A program made the translations under genes and the position numbers. A stretch of DNA of 64,000 nucleotides from Isoperla grammatica (lineage: Eukaryota; Arthropoda; Insecta; Plecoptera; Perlodidae): contig OX246746.1 of the NCBI GenBank assembly GCA_945910005.1, positions 13,869,726-13,933,725 on the forward strand, written 5' to 3'. The notes under the pieces are model-generated. The model searched no databases. It was not told the DNA's origin and saw only the letters and a list, made by a program, of their open reading frames with translations. Positions 10,301 to 21,609 of this stretch are shown piece by piece. The first letter of the stretch is position 1, and every line of letters starts with the position of its first letter.

Positions 10301-12879
10301 GTAGGCCTACCCTGCGCGATATCTTGGACGCAAATGCGAATAGAATAGCAGTGCCAAATGTTTTGAAAAATTATGTTTATTCGGACACTGAAAGTGAGTC
10401 AGTATAAGTACGTAGCTAAGGAAGTAAGTTTCGAAAATATTCTTGATATTAAGCAAAGATAATAGAAAAAAAGAGCGTATGTTGAGAAGAATTGAATGTA
10501 TGAGTAACAAGAGAGGTGTATGAACGTGTGTATGATAGAGGCGGTATGAGTGATTGATACCTCCTTGGCGAAAAAAAACATTTGGCTGCCAAGGGAGTGA
10601 TTTTCTCTGAATGAGAACAACATTCTGTATAACACATAATATAACAATCCTTTTTACGTAGTAAACCTGCCCAAGGAAAATTCTTTCCCCTCTTCAGGTT
10701 ACTAGCTACGTATTTGGAATAGTTTGGAAGAATATCCAAGGGCTGTTATGACTTAATCCCCACATTTGCATTGTGACTGCAGGAAAACGCCAAAACAACC
10801 TTCAGTCAGAGTTAGAGTATCGTTTCTTCTTACCCCTTTAGCCACTTCTATCGGTATAAAACACAGCTTCAATAAGCAACACGTAAAACATTTTAGAACA
10901 GCATATTAAAAGAATTCCAAATCATGCGTGACTAAAACAATATTCACGCATGAATAGGTATTTTTTTAGTTACATGTTTTATAACATGTTACGGTACATG
11001 GGCTTATTTCATTGGCAGGAAAATAAAAATGGAAACATCTTTGGTGTTAGCTACAGCTTTAGGTTTTGAGGATTAACTTTTTCTTTAGTTGACTGAAATT
11101 AATTAAAATTTCCCACACACGAAACAACCAGAGAGAAGACTGAATGAAAAGTGTCACGGCTTTCAGATATATTACCTCTTACTCACTTCGCGTAGATACG
11201 AATTTTTCTGAATGAATCTAAAGTGGTATCGAGCTTTCCAAACTAAAGCTCTACTTGATGTGTAACTTCTTTGAGTCTCGGCGTTATCCGCACTTGAGGA
11301 TTGAGGCCAAACTTCAGAAAGTTGAGGGAAGAGCAAGACATTCCAAGTGAGTGCTTTGTTCTGCTTCAGTCCCGTGTACAAGGTACAAGGCTAGATAACA
11401 AGTATTTGTCTGTATACAAAGGACTCATTCTTCAGTAACGAAATGTACTGTTAGACAGTTGGGGACAATTCAATAACCACTACTGCTGCCAAATACTTGT
11501 GAAAATGTTTTCTATGTGTTCTATTGTGGGTCATTATTTACATGAAGCACATTTTGAATTAAACTTGTAATGCCTGGCGCATCATTGTTTCAGTATTAAC
11601 CTGGAAGATTTCAGATACATTACACAACGCCAAATTCCACGCCAAGCTACAAACACCAAATTACAAACGTCAAATTACAGACAACGCCAAATGACCATAT
11701 CAAAGGGCAATTTAGGCATGTATTCTGGGGGCCAGGTAAACCCACAGACTTGGGCTCGGCACAAGAACCGAACTCCTAGACAGGGGATTAGGCATGAGTC
11801 ATGACTCCTAACATTGCCCAACGTAAGCAGTCATACTAAATAGCCGGCTGCATATCTGAGCTTTGTGATTAGAGTTAGTAGGCCATTTTTGTGTAATGTA
11901 CCATCATATTGTTTCCTAAATCAAGATTTCATAGCAAAACAACATTGCCAGTTTTCTATCTGAACTCGTTAAACATTGTTCTGTCCATGACATGGGACCA
12001 TAAATACTGAGTCATATCCAAACATAGTGTACCTATAGTGTATTGCAATGAATTTGTGGTCCTAGGATCCCGCCCACCTTCCCCTACTTCACTCCATACC
12101 TCGAATCGCCGGCTCGAGCCAGCCGCGAGGGGTACCCCGCCGAGCCGTCGATTCGAGGTATGGAATGAAGTACGGGAAGGTGGGCGGGATCCTAGGACCA
12201 CAGATTAATTGCAATACACTGTAGGTCCTAAACCTTGCATACTTTGCTTCACCGACACAGTTATACGCTGCAACTGATACACTGAGCATGCATGACACAT
12301 GTGGCCTGCTCCAGCATGTAGGTGAACCATGTGTCTGTGTTTCAGGTCCGCAACAAGATGCTGGAGCGAGGAGCGAGGACGATGAAGCTGGGCAAGTTAG
12401 CCCCAGACACGAGGTATCTGATCTGCGTGGTGGGCCTGGCAAACTGGGGGCAACGCAACGACGACCAAGACGGGCAGAGCTTCTCGTTCAAGAACGGCAA
12501 CTTCAGTGGCAGAACGCCAGCCTGGGAGACTATCGGTGAGCGACATCCTCTACTGACAGACTCCACCACGACGCGGTGCACGGAAGTTCGCACCCTGGAG
12601 GCTCCTGGGATGACAGAGACTACGCGCAACGATGCTGCTGGGTCCATCCTGACGCGCCGTCTTGGACTGATCGTGGGCTGTTGTATGGGCTTCGTGGTGT
12701 TTGTCATCCTGGTGTCGGTGCTGGGATACTTGAAGCTCAAGAAGCAGAGAGCTGAGGCGAAGAGGGACCAACCTCTACCCCAAGAGTACATCTCTTACCG
12801 ACACTTCTCTATCCAGAGCGGGGACGTCGGGAACCACCCCGGAGGTTCGGTAGCCATCACCACCTCCCTCAACTCCTAA
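3579..12879 (+). CDS. LRR-FN3 type I membrane receptor (chaoptin/artichoke-like), three coding exons
   Basis: The gene joins 3579-6873, 7625-7917 and 12346-12879; phases 1 and 0 agree at both junctions, giving 1373 aa. Order: N-terminal signal peptide with a leucine run (about residues 10-25), cysteine-rich LRR N-cap (CPNFAATSCPC), about 40 tandem 24-residue LRRs to about residue 1098, LRR C-cap (NPLHCGCDSQELWEWLRDH), one FN3 domain split by intron 2, one TM helix (about 1302-1324) followed by KLKK, and a roughly 48-residue tail without a known signalling domain. Long arrays of this type belong to the chaoptin/artichoke/connectin group, which act in cell adhesion or apical matrix; chaoptin itself is GPI-anchored, whereas this protein has a TM helix. 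The exact orthologue is uncertain. Base composition changes inside exon 1, from GC-rich near 3.6-3.9 kb to AT-rich near 4.3-6.0 kb. An internal GTG at 3537 could extend the frame, but ATG 3579 gives the better signal peptide. Confidence 0.88.
6874..7624 (+). other. intron 1 of the LRR gene, with a (TTAC)n run
   Basis: The intron is bounded by GTAAGC and by an acceptor ending CATCTCTAG at 7624. It holds a short tetranucleotide run of TTAC units at about 7282-7317 and nothing else recognisable. Confidence 0.8.
7625..7917 (+). CDS. LRR receptor exon B: LRR C-cap and first half of FN3
   Basis: The exon enters in phase 1 and completes GAA-G|AA. It encodes ENPLHCGCDSQELWEWLRDH and continues through LRCEQPPEL to RFCS, giving the four-cysteine LRR C-terminal cap. 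FN3 strands then begin with a VVVSWQSR core and GYQVAYHAL. The donor is GCG followed by GTGAGT at 7918. The length of 293 bases leaves phase 0, which fits exon C. Confidence 0.9.
7918..12345 (+). other. intron 2 of the LRR gene, splits the FN3 domain
   Basis: This 4.4-kb AT-rich intron runs from GTGAGT to an acceptor ending GTGTTTCAG. It contains a 196-bp hairpin element (12031-12226) close to its 3' end and a short imperfect CAAATTACA array near 11625-11700. No other gene is visible on either strand. Confidence 0.75.
12031..12226. mobile_element. hairpin MITE in intron 2 of the LRR gene
   Basis: Two arms of about 80 bases are inverted around a short GC-rich centre. The ends are ACCTATAGTGTATTGCAAT and ATTGCAATACACTGTAGGT. 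Inside, GGTCCTAGGATCCCGCCCAC is mirrored by GTGGGCGGGATCCTAGGACC. There is no coding capacity and no clear target duplication. It ends about 120 bases before the last exon, so in pre-mRNA it could fold next to the splice acceptor. Confidence 0.8.
12346..12879 (+). CDS. LRR receptor exon C: end of FN3, TM helix, cytoplasmic tail, stop
   Basis: The acceptor GTGTTTCAG precedes GTC CGC AAC in phase 0. The FN3 closing strand is LAPDTRYLICVVGLANWG, a typical L-P-T-Y-x-C pattern. A linker of about 70 residues rich in Thr and charge follows, then the hydrophobic segment LGLIVGCCMGFVVFVILVSV, basic KLKKQR, and a tail ending TSLNS. A tyrosine motif EYISYRHF lies in the tail and might be a sorting or phosphorylation site (inference). 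The stop is TAA at 12877. Confidence 0.9.
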   Translation, partial: VRNKMLERGARTMKLGKLAPDTRYLICVVGLANWGQRNDDQDGQSFSFKNGNFSGRTPAWETIGERHPLLTDSTTTRCTEVRTLEAPGMTETTRNDAAGSILTRRLGLIVGCCMGFVVFVILVSVLGYLKLKKQRAEAKRDQPLPQEYISYRHFSIQSGDVGNHPGGSVAITTSLNS

Positions 12880-12881
12880 CC

Positions 12882-12887
12882 AATAAA
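12882..12887 (+). terminator. AATAAA directly after the LRR gene stop codon
   Basis: A canonical polyadenylation hexamer starts two bases after the TAA stop. If used, the 3' UTR would be only about 20-40 nt. No other strong hexamer context was noted nearby. Whether it is used cannot be told from sequence. Confidence 0.35.
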
Positions 12888-15800
12888 ACCCAAGCGGGAT
12901 GGGGCAAGTGATCCAATGCTCAGCAAGAACTATTTGGCCTCGACCAAATTCTTGGAGACAAAATCGGTGATATTTCAATCAATTTTTCGGGAATCGTAAA
13001 CGCATTTTTATAAAGTATTTCTATGCTCTGTACCCAGATTTAAAGGAAACGAACAAGTTTAGCTGGGCTTAAATCAATCATGTACCTTAAAGTAGTAATC
13101 CTATTATGCTAAAATATGTTAGATGGCCCCTATTGCATTGATTGTTTTATGTGGGTCGCGGCTCAAAATCTTTACGTTCTGTTAATCCAACACATGATAC
13201 GTGTATTCAGTGTATAAGTGTATAATGATATAAAGTGAGTGAATAATGAAGAGAAACTAATCATACAGCGGAGAAACAGACAGCAAGTTGTAAGGAAGAG
13301 CAGATCGCCGAAAACTAGAATATATTTCAATTAATCTGATGAATGCGAGACCGGGGTTGAGTGGGAAGTAATGGGACTCGTTGCCGCCTTATGCGACAGA
13401 AACAGGCGACTGGATTCACCAGATGATAATTATCATTCTCGTAATTTAGAAAAAATCCTTCCATTAAGAACGTTGATTAAGAAGAAACTCCAATCTGACG
13501 TGAAAGATATATTAAAAAGAAGACGGTTATGAGGCAACATTTGCTTCAGGACATGTTGCTTGTATTTGCTCAAAGGGAACAGTAGCCATCTGTCCTGGGA
13601 CACTATAATATGCAACATGATGGGGACAATTAGTGGCAGTTACTTGTATTGATGACTTTTTTTTAAAATTACGTATAAGCAGGTCAAGAGTTCTTTGAGA
13701 CTCGTCAATCATTGCATGATATTCAGCAAATGCGTTGTAGCTATCTTTCATTATTCGTCTGTAATGTTGCGGTTATTAAGCTCAACTAATTGTTTGTAAT
13801 TTTTTTGCCAAAGGACCGGAAATGAGCTACAGTCAGGTTGTCTTGTTGTTGTGGTACACAAATTGATGGAAATGGCAAAACAGTGCAGAACTATTGATAC
13901 GATATCGTAGTCACTCATTTGTACAGCTCACCACATAATTTAGGTTCCATAAAGAGTATTTCTATGTAAACTTCACGTATTGTTTATAATAATTGTTAAG
14001 TCTTGGCACAATCATCATCACATATTAATATCGTACTCACAATCAGAGAGAAAGGGCGCGTAGAGTGCGTCAAGATAAACGCATTGTTTATGTAGGAAAT
14101 GAAATCTAGTACTTTTTTTATTTAGATAAAATTACAATTATGTAACATTAGGAGCACACAAGCTAGGAGGGTGTTCCTTAGTACGTTGTAGTAGGCGGTA
14201 GACTGGCCTACTGCTCTTCAAATCTGTTTTTGATCGGCAACACCAAATAAAACTCTGAATAGTACCAATATATTATGGGAGCCAGCTGCGGGCGTGGTTA
14301 TGGTCAAAGAGGGCTCGCCTTCTAACTGCAAGGACAAGAATTCCAATATTAAACATTCCAAACTATTCACTTGCTTTGTGAACGTTTCCTTTCTCACAGA
14401 CTGTGATCCCTACTGACTATACATTACAACTTGCCGAAGACATATCAGAACGCAGAGTAGCAAACAATTCTCTCCTTGAAAATAATTCATTTAATTTCTT
14501 TAAACGTGAACGATGATTTCGTTGTCAAATTAAGCAAAATCCTTTTTTATTGATATTATAGTAATGTTGGTACTCGACGTCTTGTCTATACGATGGAAAC
14601 TTGGGCCTATAATAATAACAGTTGTAGGCCTACGTATTACTACTACTCGTTGTGGGTATTTCCAGGATACAAGTGAATTAAAGAAAATATAATGTAAGTA
14701 CAATTCGTGTTCGGATGTAGGTTTTAAAATTTGAGATATCTCCGCTTGGTTTACTTGTAGGCATGGTAGGTGGTAGGCTACACTCTTCAATCAACTCATA
14801 CACTATGTCGACCAAATCTATAGCGTAACGCTGAGCTCATGACAAAGTTTTATTAGGACGGCGAGTTCGAGGTAATGTTTGAATGGAAATAAGAATTTTT
14901 GTAAAGGGGATATAGCAGTTTTGACTACATTTTTTTTGTCAAAACGAAAGTAGTATTATTTTTGAAAACATTAATTCATAGGTAATTATTGAAATCTTTG
15001 TGGGCAACCATTGTTACTTTACTACGAACCATATTGTTACTAGAAATCGGCCAGCAACAAACATTACTTTCACACAATATCAAGCTCTTGTTTAATGACT
15101 AATGAGGCATGTGTTGTGTAATTTATATTGGCGTCGTCACAGTTGTGACAGTACTCAATTTAAAGGTAATTTGTTAGCCAGAAGATAGAGTTATCCACAT
15201 ATACCCCATATTGATAACCAGTCTCAATGTTGACGCAAGGACAATTAATGCCAAATTATATTCTTAATCGTTTAAATGGTTTATGTCACAAGAATGATGT
15301 TTACTGCGACGAATGTGCTACAAGATACTTTGTATTTATGTTAATAACAAAATATTATATTATATTACATAATAGTTATGTTAGATTCTAGTCATTAGAT
15401 GAATAAAAAAATGTAAAGATTCCTTGACTTCTAAATGGTATATGTCCTTGTCCCACGTTTACAACGTCTTCTGCTGTGGAGTCCCATCGTCATTCAACTG
15501 CGTCCACATTAGATGGAAATACTGTGTTGTTTTCCTCTGTTCGCTGCAGTCATAATGTGTTTAACAACAAAAATGTATACTTTTTTACAGTGCATGGTGG
15601 ATACACGACAGAATAGTATAAACACCGAGCAAGAAGTATGTTAATTATACATGAATACAATTCAAGAACTTAAGGTAAGTGTTCATTTTACCACAGTACA
15701 CTCAGCAGGGTTCGAACACCCACACCGCACATTTTATCTCGTATGAGATCTACGATTGCGAGTGTGAAAAGGCCGTACAAATACAAACAAACCATCACAC

Positions 15801-17709
15801 ACGGAGCAATGATCCTGTTAAGAACAAAAATCCCATTTTGTGGCATTGTTTGATGAAAATATGAAAACCTTTTAAGCCCGTATTCAGGATGCGTTTCCTT
15901 CGTTCTATAAAAAAGAACAATGTAAAATATTTCCTTCGTATTGGCCCACTGATTTTGTCAGGATGTCGACATATCGCTACTCTCTTTATAATGAATACAA
16001 GGAAGATGGTTTATAGAAATAATCTGTTGTTTGGGAAAGAACCGAGCAGTTTTCGTTGTGGATATCTCCACGTGCAGAATATCCGATTCTTTATTGTGCG
16101 ATATAACAAAAGACCACCCTGCGTTGAAGATAGGGAATTTAACAATGGGAACAATAACCCGGAAGAATAGGAAACAAATGTAGCAAATTATGGACGGTGT
16201 GACTAGCGAACGATCATGTATTGTGCATTGTCCTCAGCCTGACGCTGCTATACTCAAAATATAATAGTACAGGGGGTGTACGTGAAATGATACCTCAACC
16301 TTGAACCAATTGCAACAGAAATTGTTCTTTTGTATTGGATTCAGAAAAAAATACTTTTCTGGATAGTTAAAGTGTACCAAAATCCAATGTCTCATTAATT
16401 AAAAAAGTATTTCTAAGACAACAATATTACCTTTGTGCAGTAGGCCACTAGGCCTGTATAATATTATAAACTCGACACTTTTTTAGCCACATTATTATAC
16501 ACCCCCACTCCATGGGGTTCGACATATTTCCGAACATATTTGCTTGTTACGACTAGGCCTACTTGCAATTATTAAGAAGCTACTAAAAAATGAAACATCT
16601 GAACATTAATCCAGGTTTACGGCATATAATATTGCCCTCTATATTGTCCTATATATTGCCCTACAAACCAATACCGATTTATTTATTTATTTATTTATTT
16701 ATTTAATGTCTATCCTATTCAGTTATAAAAACTGATTTACAAAGGAGGACCTTGGGCCTGAACGACTGAGTCGCCTCCAACCGTAGGCCTAGGCCTACTA
16801 TCAGATGAGACGTGGGTACTTCTGCGCACCAACGCTGCCTCCCAATGCCTAGGATCACACTCGTGCCCCCTCTCTACATGTTTTTGTTAATTGTTTATTA
16901 ATACTCCATTAGAACAATTACTTAACAAATAACTTGGCAAATGGATTAAACGGACCCGTGGTGTGCACGAGATAACTCAGTTTCTGTATACATTTGTATC
17001 TCCAGCATTTATTTTCCGTCGTTCTATTGTACTTTTCGATTTTCAACATTCAGGAAGTAGAATGCAGCGCATTCTGGTAGAGAATTGATGAAACAATCCA
17101 GGTGTCGGTGGCTCAGTCAAGAGAATTGCTATTCGGCCGTGAAAACTTCTTTATCATCATAATGGTGGCGGGCGCTTTTATGTGAAACGGCAACAAAATG
17201 CATCTAATTCCTAGCTACTAGCAACTACTAACAACGAATCCGAGAATGATGATGACGATTATTTAGATGACAATTATAATTATGTGTCTGATGCCCAAAT
17301 ATTTTAAAGTATATCAATGAACACACGAGGTGAATACGCAAAATGACCAACAAAATATTGGCCCGGCCTATCCTCATTCGCACGCTAACTCTTTTTGTTT
17401 TTGGAGTTATAGATGTATAATGGAATATTATCAGAATTGCTTGCAAATAAATGAAAGTACGTAAAATACGTTTCTCTTAAAATATCAATCGCCGAAAGGA
17501 ATGCTAAACTGGAAAGAGTCAGGCCTAGGAATTATTAGCTCTAACGCTATAGGCCTATGGCCTGCTAGACCTAGGATGTATGTTTCCATAGATATATATC
17601 AGAAATGCCTGCAAAAATATATATTTATAAAGTATAGTTTCTTTTTAGGTCTAGATCAAGGGCCTACATAATACTACTTACAGGAGATGATTTATTTAGT
17701 GACGACATT
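12888..17709. other. intergenic, no gene recognised
   Basis: This stretch is AT-rich. The open frames at 13527-13751 (-), 15679-15864 (+) and 15889-16170 (+) show no recognisable domain or splice context. An (ATTT)n run lies at about 16677-16705, and TAGGCC-type palindromic words begin to appear from 16.5 kb onward. Confidence 0.5.
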
Positions 17710-17739
17710 TTGTTTTTAGAAAAACTTAGCACAGGAGAG

Positions 17740-17756
17740 GGCCTAGGCCTAGGCCT

Positions 17757-17825
<69 letters not shown>

Positions 17826-17831
17826 CCCCCC
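17740..17831 (+). repeat. GGCCTA block followed by (CT)n and poly-C
   Basis: Three AGGCCT/CCTAGG words run into about 30 CT dinucleotides (17760-17822) and then a C run. The CT tract gives spurious long frames on both strands (Ser-Leu and Arg-Glu runs), which I reject as genes. Confidence 0.95.
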
Positions 17832-17871
17832 CCACAACATGACAAGACAGGCCGAAAAGTGTATGAGTATT

Positions 17872-18211
17872 TATGATTCACGTCAGCACGGCAAAACAGT
17901 ACGCGCAAGCGACCTTTAAACTCAGAAGTTGATTTTTATACGGTAAAAAGGGGGTCCGGATTCCACAAAGTGTGGGGGACAAAAACTATGTTATTACCTC
18001 CGTATCGCATTTTAAAGAAGAAATATTTTACACATGTACAATGTATGTGTAAACGTTTAAGATTTTGAAAGAAAAAAAAATTGGCTGTGACAAGTCTTGA
18101 ACATTGACCGTTTGTGTGAGAGGTTAGGACGTTACCGCCTTGCCATAAGTGCAGCTGGTGAATCAATACTCATTTGGCCATTTGAAGTGAATGCATTACG
18201 ACGGATGTTCC
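17872..18211 (-). repeat. dispersed/tandem unit, copy 1, with tRNA-like core
   Basis: This matches 18298-18633 with about 425 bp offset. Shared landmarks are TTTTTATACGGTAAAAAGGG, CATTTTAAAGAAGAAATATT and CTTGAACATTGACCGTTTGT. On the minus strand the segment carries an A-box-like ATGGCAAGGCGGTAACG and a B-box-like GTTCAAGAC, so it may be a tRNA-derived SINE. Its frames are broken, so it is not a gene. Confidence 0.75.
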
Positions 18212-18297
18212 TGTTGAATGATACAAAGTCCTTTACTCATCCAAAACACGATTTATTTTAATCATATTTTATAACAATTTTGTTATGAGTATTAGAT

Positions 18298-18633
18298 CAT
18301 GATTCACGCCAGTACGGCAAAGTAATACGCTCACGTTACTTAAACTTAGAAGTTCATTTTTATACGGTAAAAAGGGGACCGGACTCCACAAAATATAGGG
18401 GACAAAAACAAAGTTATTATCTCGAAATAGCATTTTAAAGAAGAAATATTTAATGCATGTACAATGTAAGTGCAAACATAAAAGATTATGAAAGAAAAAA
18501 AAGTTGGCTGTGACAAGTCTTGAACATTGACCGTTTGTGTGAGAGGTTAGGTTGTTACCGCCTTGCCATAAGTGCAGCTGGTGAAAGGTAACACATTTGG
18601 TCATATGAAGTGAATGCATTACGACGAACGTTC
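18298..18633 (-). repeat. dispersed/tandem unit, copy 2
   Basis: This is the second copy of the preceding unit in the same orientation, diverged by scattered substitutions (for example AAAAGGGGACCGGACTCC here against AAAAGGGGGTCCGGATTCC there). The spacer between the copies (18212-18297) is unrelated AT-rich DNA. That suggests either two nearby insertions of one family or an old tandem duplication. Confidence 0.75.
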
Positions 18634-18980
18634 GAAAATTGTTTTTAATTGTTCCCTGATCATCAGTCATACGTAACATAATTTAATATAATCATATCAT
18701 GTAATTATGTGGTATTTATTTATAATAATTTATAACAAATAATCACTTTGGCGTTGAATCGGCCTTGGCCTAGGCCTAGGCAGTATTGTGATAGGCTAAA
18801 CGAGGTAACACGAGTTTTGGTGTCGAGGACACCCACACTCGAGATTTATTCATTTGAGCATTTTAAATCATTTAATACCCGTAATTATGTATTGTAATAA
18901 TAATAATGATGATGAATAAAAGTGATTTTGAAAAAGGCAGACGGACGGCAAAAGTAAGTTCAGCTGTGGGAGATTGAAAG

Positions 18981-19079
18981 TCAAGGTCTACTGGTTTGCC
19001 GCTAGGCTTCGCTACTTGCGGCACAGGCTGATGGCTGCTTCGCAATTACTCCGCTAGGAGTAAATCCAGTAGACCTTGA
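18981..19079. repeat. 14-bp inverted repeat with duplicated flank
   Basis: TCAAGGTCTACTGG at 18981 is mirrored perfectly by CCAGTAGACCTTGA at 19066. The word GATTGAAAGT is found just outside each end (18972 and 19078), as a target duplication would be. A GACCTTG word recurs after the next hairpin near 19190, so the two may be related. Confidence 0.6.
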
Positions 19080-19111
19080 TTGAAAGTACGTGACCATACT
19101 AGCGAGGTCCG

Positions 19112-19187
19112 CTTGATCTCCGCCTAGCGGAGGCTCGTCAAACTCACACTTGGGAGCTCGACGAGTCTCCGCTAGGCGGAGATCAAG
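19112..19187. repeat. 28-bp near-perfect hairpin
   Basis: The left arm begins CTTGATCTCCGCCTAGCGG (19112-19139). The right arm ends CCGCTAGGCGGAGATCAAG (19160-19187). The arms pair at 27 of 28 positions around a 20-base loop. The arms also hold short self-complementary words (CTCCGC, GCGGAG). No coding potential. Confidence 0.85.
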
Positions 19188-19480
19188 TAGACCTTGCCGT
19201 AGGCCTACTACTAGACCGGCAAACAGTCCAAACACGGCATGCTTCTGGTCGGATTCTGTGACTTGTAAAAAAACCTTTTGTTTTGCCTTGTTTGTTGCTT
19301 TGTTGCTGTTGGCTTTGCGGGCGACGGGCGCGAACGACACCTGGAACCTCGGCGAGTACATAGACCCGGTTCCCAGGGCATCGGGTTTGCATCCAGCCAG
19401 GCGCGCACCTTCTCGACGAAGCAGGCGACTCAGTATACACAGACAGTATACATAAACAGTTAACGGTAGACATACAGTAG

Positions 19481-20115
19481 TTGTATACTGGCCACGTTGT
19501 AAGCAAAGTGTTGTCGTCACGGATTATGTAATCATGGACTTATAATAGTAACTATGTAATAGTGAAGTGACGCCCCCCCACTGAGGTGTCTATTGTGACC
19601 GACTCGAGTCAGCCCCCGGTAAGCACTGGTAGACGTCAGCTCCCATTCAACCATTTTTTTTTGTCTTGCGTTCAATAACATACATTTTACTTCTGAACAC
19701 GTTTTTCGTTAACCATATTAATTTTCCTGTATATTGTTCGTGGCTAAAGATATTGATCATAAGATATTTTGATGTCCTACGATGAAAACAACCGATTCAA
19801 TTTGGTGAATGGAATCAGTTGTTTTCATCGTAGGACAAAAACATCAAAAAGTATCATGATCAACAGTTAGTCACGAACATCATGCAGTTAGAAAATTAAT
19901 ATAATTATTTACGAACAACGTGTAGAAATAAAATGTATTCTCTTGGTCGCAAGACAAAAGAAAAGGGTTGTGTGACAAGTTCGAGTCGGTCACAAAAGAC
20001 ACTTGAGCGGGGGAGCTCTATTAATTCAATCTGTATCTCAATGCTGTGTCACATGCTTAACTTACATAATCCGTGACGACAACACCTTGCTTCTTACAGA
20101 ATGGCCAGTATAACG
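19481..20115. mobile_element. foldback element, about 635 bp, arms of about 300 bp
   Basis: The left arm outward end is TTGTATACTGGCC, mirrored by GGCCAGTATAAC at the right. Inside, TTGTCGTCACGGATTATGTA pairs with TACATAATCCGTGACGACAA, and GTGACCGACTCGA with TCGAGTCGGTCAC. The centre near 19775-19845 has TGTCCTACGATGAAAACAAC mirrored by GTTGTTTTCATCGTAGGACA. The arms cover nearly the whole element, so it can extrude as a single long hairpin. There is no transposase. The superfamily is unknown, and no target duplication was found. Confidence 0.85.
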
Positions 20116-21356
20116 GTTCGCACGTTGGTGAGTATTCAATAATTATATTTATAATATAATATTTATCTACAATTGAATTAACAACTAACTTTAATCATCA
20201 ACTCCGACTTCGAGCTTCAAGTCTTCACTCTTCAACATCTACTACATCGAACTTCTACAACAGCATCATCATCATCGACTACGACTACATAATAAGGACT
20301 ATTTAGAAACTGGTATCGTTAATTTTATAATACTATCTTTGGCCATTGATAACCATTGATAATAATAATAATCAACTTTCTCTCTTTTTTAGTTTAAACA
20401 ACATTTCCTTTCTAATTAATCCACAATCAAATAATTATAGTGTCCCAGTGTAAGGTTGAAAGCCCTAGTTAGTACTTTAACAGAGGAACTAAATAAGTAC
20501 GTAAGTATAAGTAAGTAATCACTTTATTCGTGTCCATAATAGATAGTACCATGATGGTACAGTCATTGATTAAACAGGGTACAGACAGTGGCACAAGCCC
20601 CTGATTTAAGAATCGCACCTGCTATTGCCACGAGTCGCGGTCACGCTTCGTTGGTTCATTACAACATCGTTGACACAGATCTCATTACATAAGTTTGTTA
20701 TCTTACTTACTTGTGAAAAGTAACTCCTTCTGGCTTTTTATTACACTTATTGGGACAACCGAAAGCAGCAAAACTAATTACCATATTCGAAGCTTACAAA
20801 TTGCATCTCGTAATTACCAAAATTCGTCCTGAAATCGTAACTATGGTCGCCTTAGAACACATGTACAACCGGGCTGTCAGCTGAAAGTGTCCTGTCCCAA
20901 AGTGGCGGCCACCCGAAGCGCGGAAGGCGGATTGGCTTCAACCTTCACGCCGTATCGCCCCTCCAGGCCCCTATATAACCTCCTTGCTCTCGCATTTCGT
21001 CGTGCAAACTTGAGTAGCCTACCGTATTGCTGATCATGAGTTGAGTGTTGCCTATGTACCCTTCTGTAGGCGTACCGTCTAGTGGCGCCAGCGATGAACA
21101 CGATAACTAACTCCGGCGAACACCGCAAACCCGCGCCATTTGAAAGATGATCTCCATTCGTTCTGTTTCAAGAGTAAATGTACAAGAGTATGATAGGACG
21201 ATGCGTGCGTGTATGCGTGCGTGATAGCAAATACCTTACTATTCTAGTAGGGTATTTGGTAATAGTGTGGTGCAGGGCACACAAGAATATTATTGTACCA
21301 TGTATTGTGGTGGCTCCTACGCATATTGGGAGGCACGGCACCTATCGTACTATCGA
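20116..21356. other. intergenic, no gene recognised
   Basis: This holds low-complexity stretches such as CATCATCATCATCGACTACG near 20270 and scattered GTAAGTA words near 20500. The GC-rich open frame on the minus strand at 20877-21128 has no recognisable domain. Confidence 0.45.
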
Positions 21357-21431
21357 TAGGGGTTAGCTCAGCGGTAGCACCCGTTACTTAAGACACGACA
21401 CAGTTAGATCCTGGCTTCGACTCTCACCACC
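21357..21431 (+). repeat. tRNA-like SINE head
   Basis: GGTTAGCTCAGCGGTAGC fits an RNA polymerase III A box. GGCTTCGACTC, about 50 bases later, fits a B box. The arms in between do not form a full cloverleaf, so this is read as a degenerate tRNA-derived SINE and not a functional tRNA. Confidence 0.6.
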
Positions 21432-21609
21432 TTTATCCTACCTATAGTAGTTTTTAGATGTCTACAATCACAAAGTGAATCCGAGATTGGTTACTAAATA
21501 AACAGCCTTCGAGTTTATTTCAACTATTCCAATACCCTTATTTGTATTAGTTTGTGAGAATGTGCACATCTGCAGAACTTATATAACGATCTCCGCACAA
21601 ATGACAGGG

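Noticed and set aside
12342..12791. 149-residue minus-strand frame
   Set aside because: Antisense to the last LRR-receptor exon.
17710..17919. Ser-Leu-rich and Arg-Glu-rich frames on both strands
   Set aside because: They are translations of the (CT)n microsatellite.
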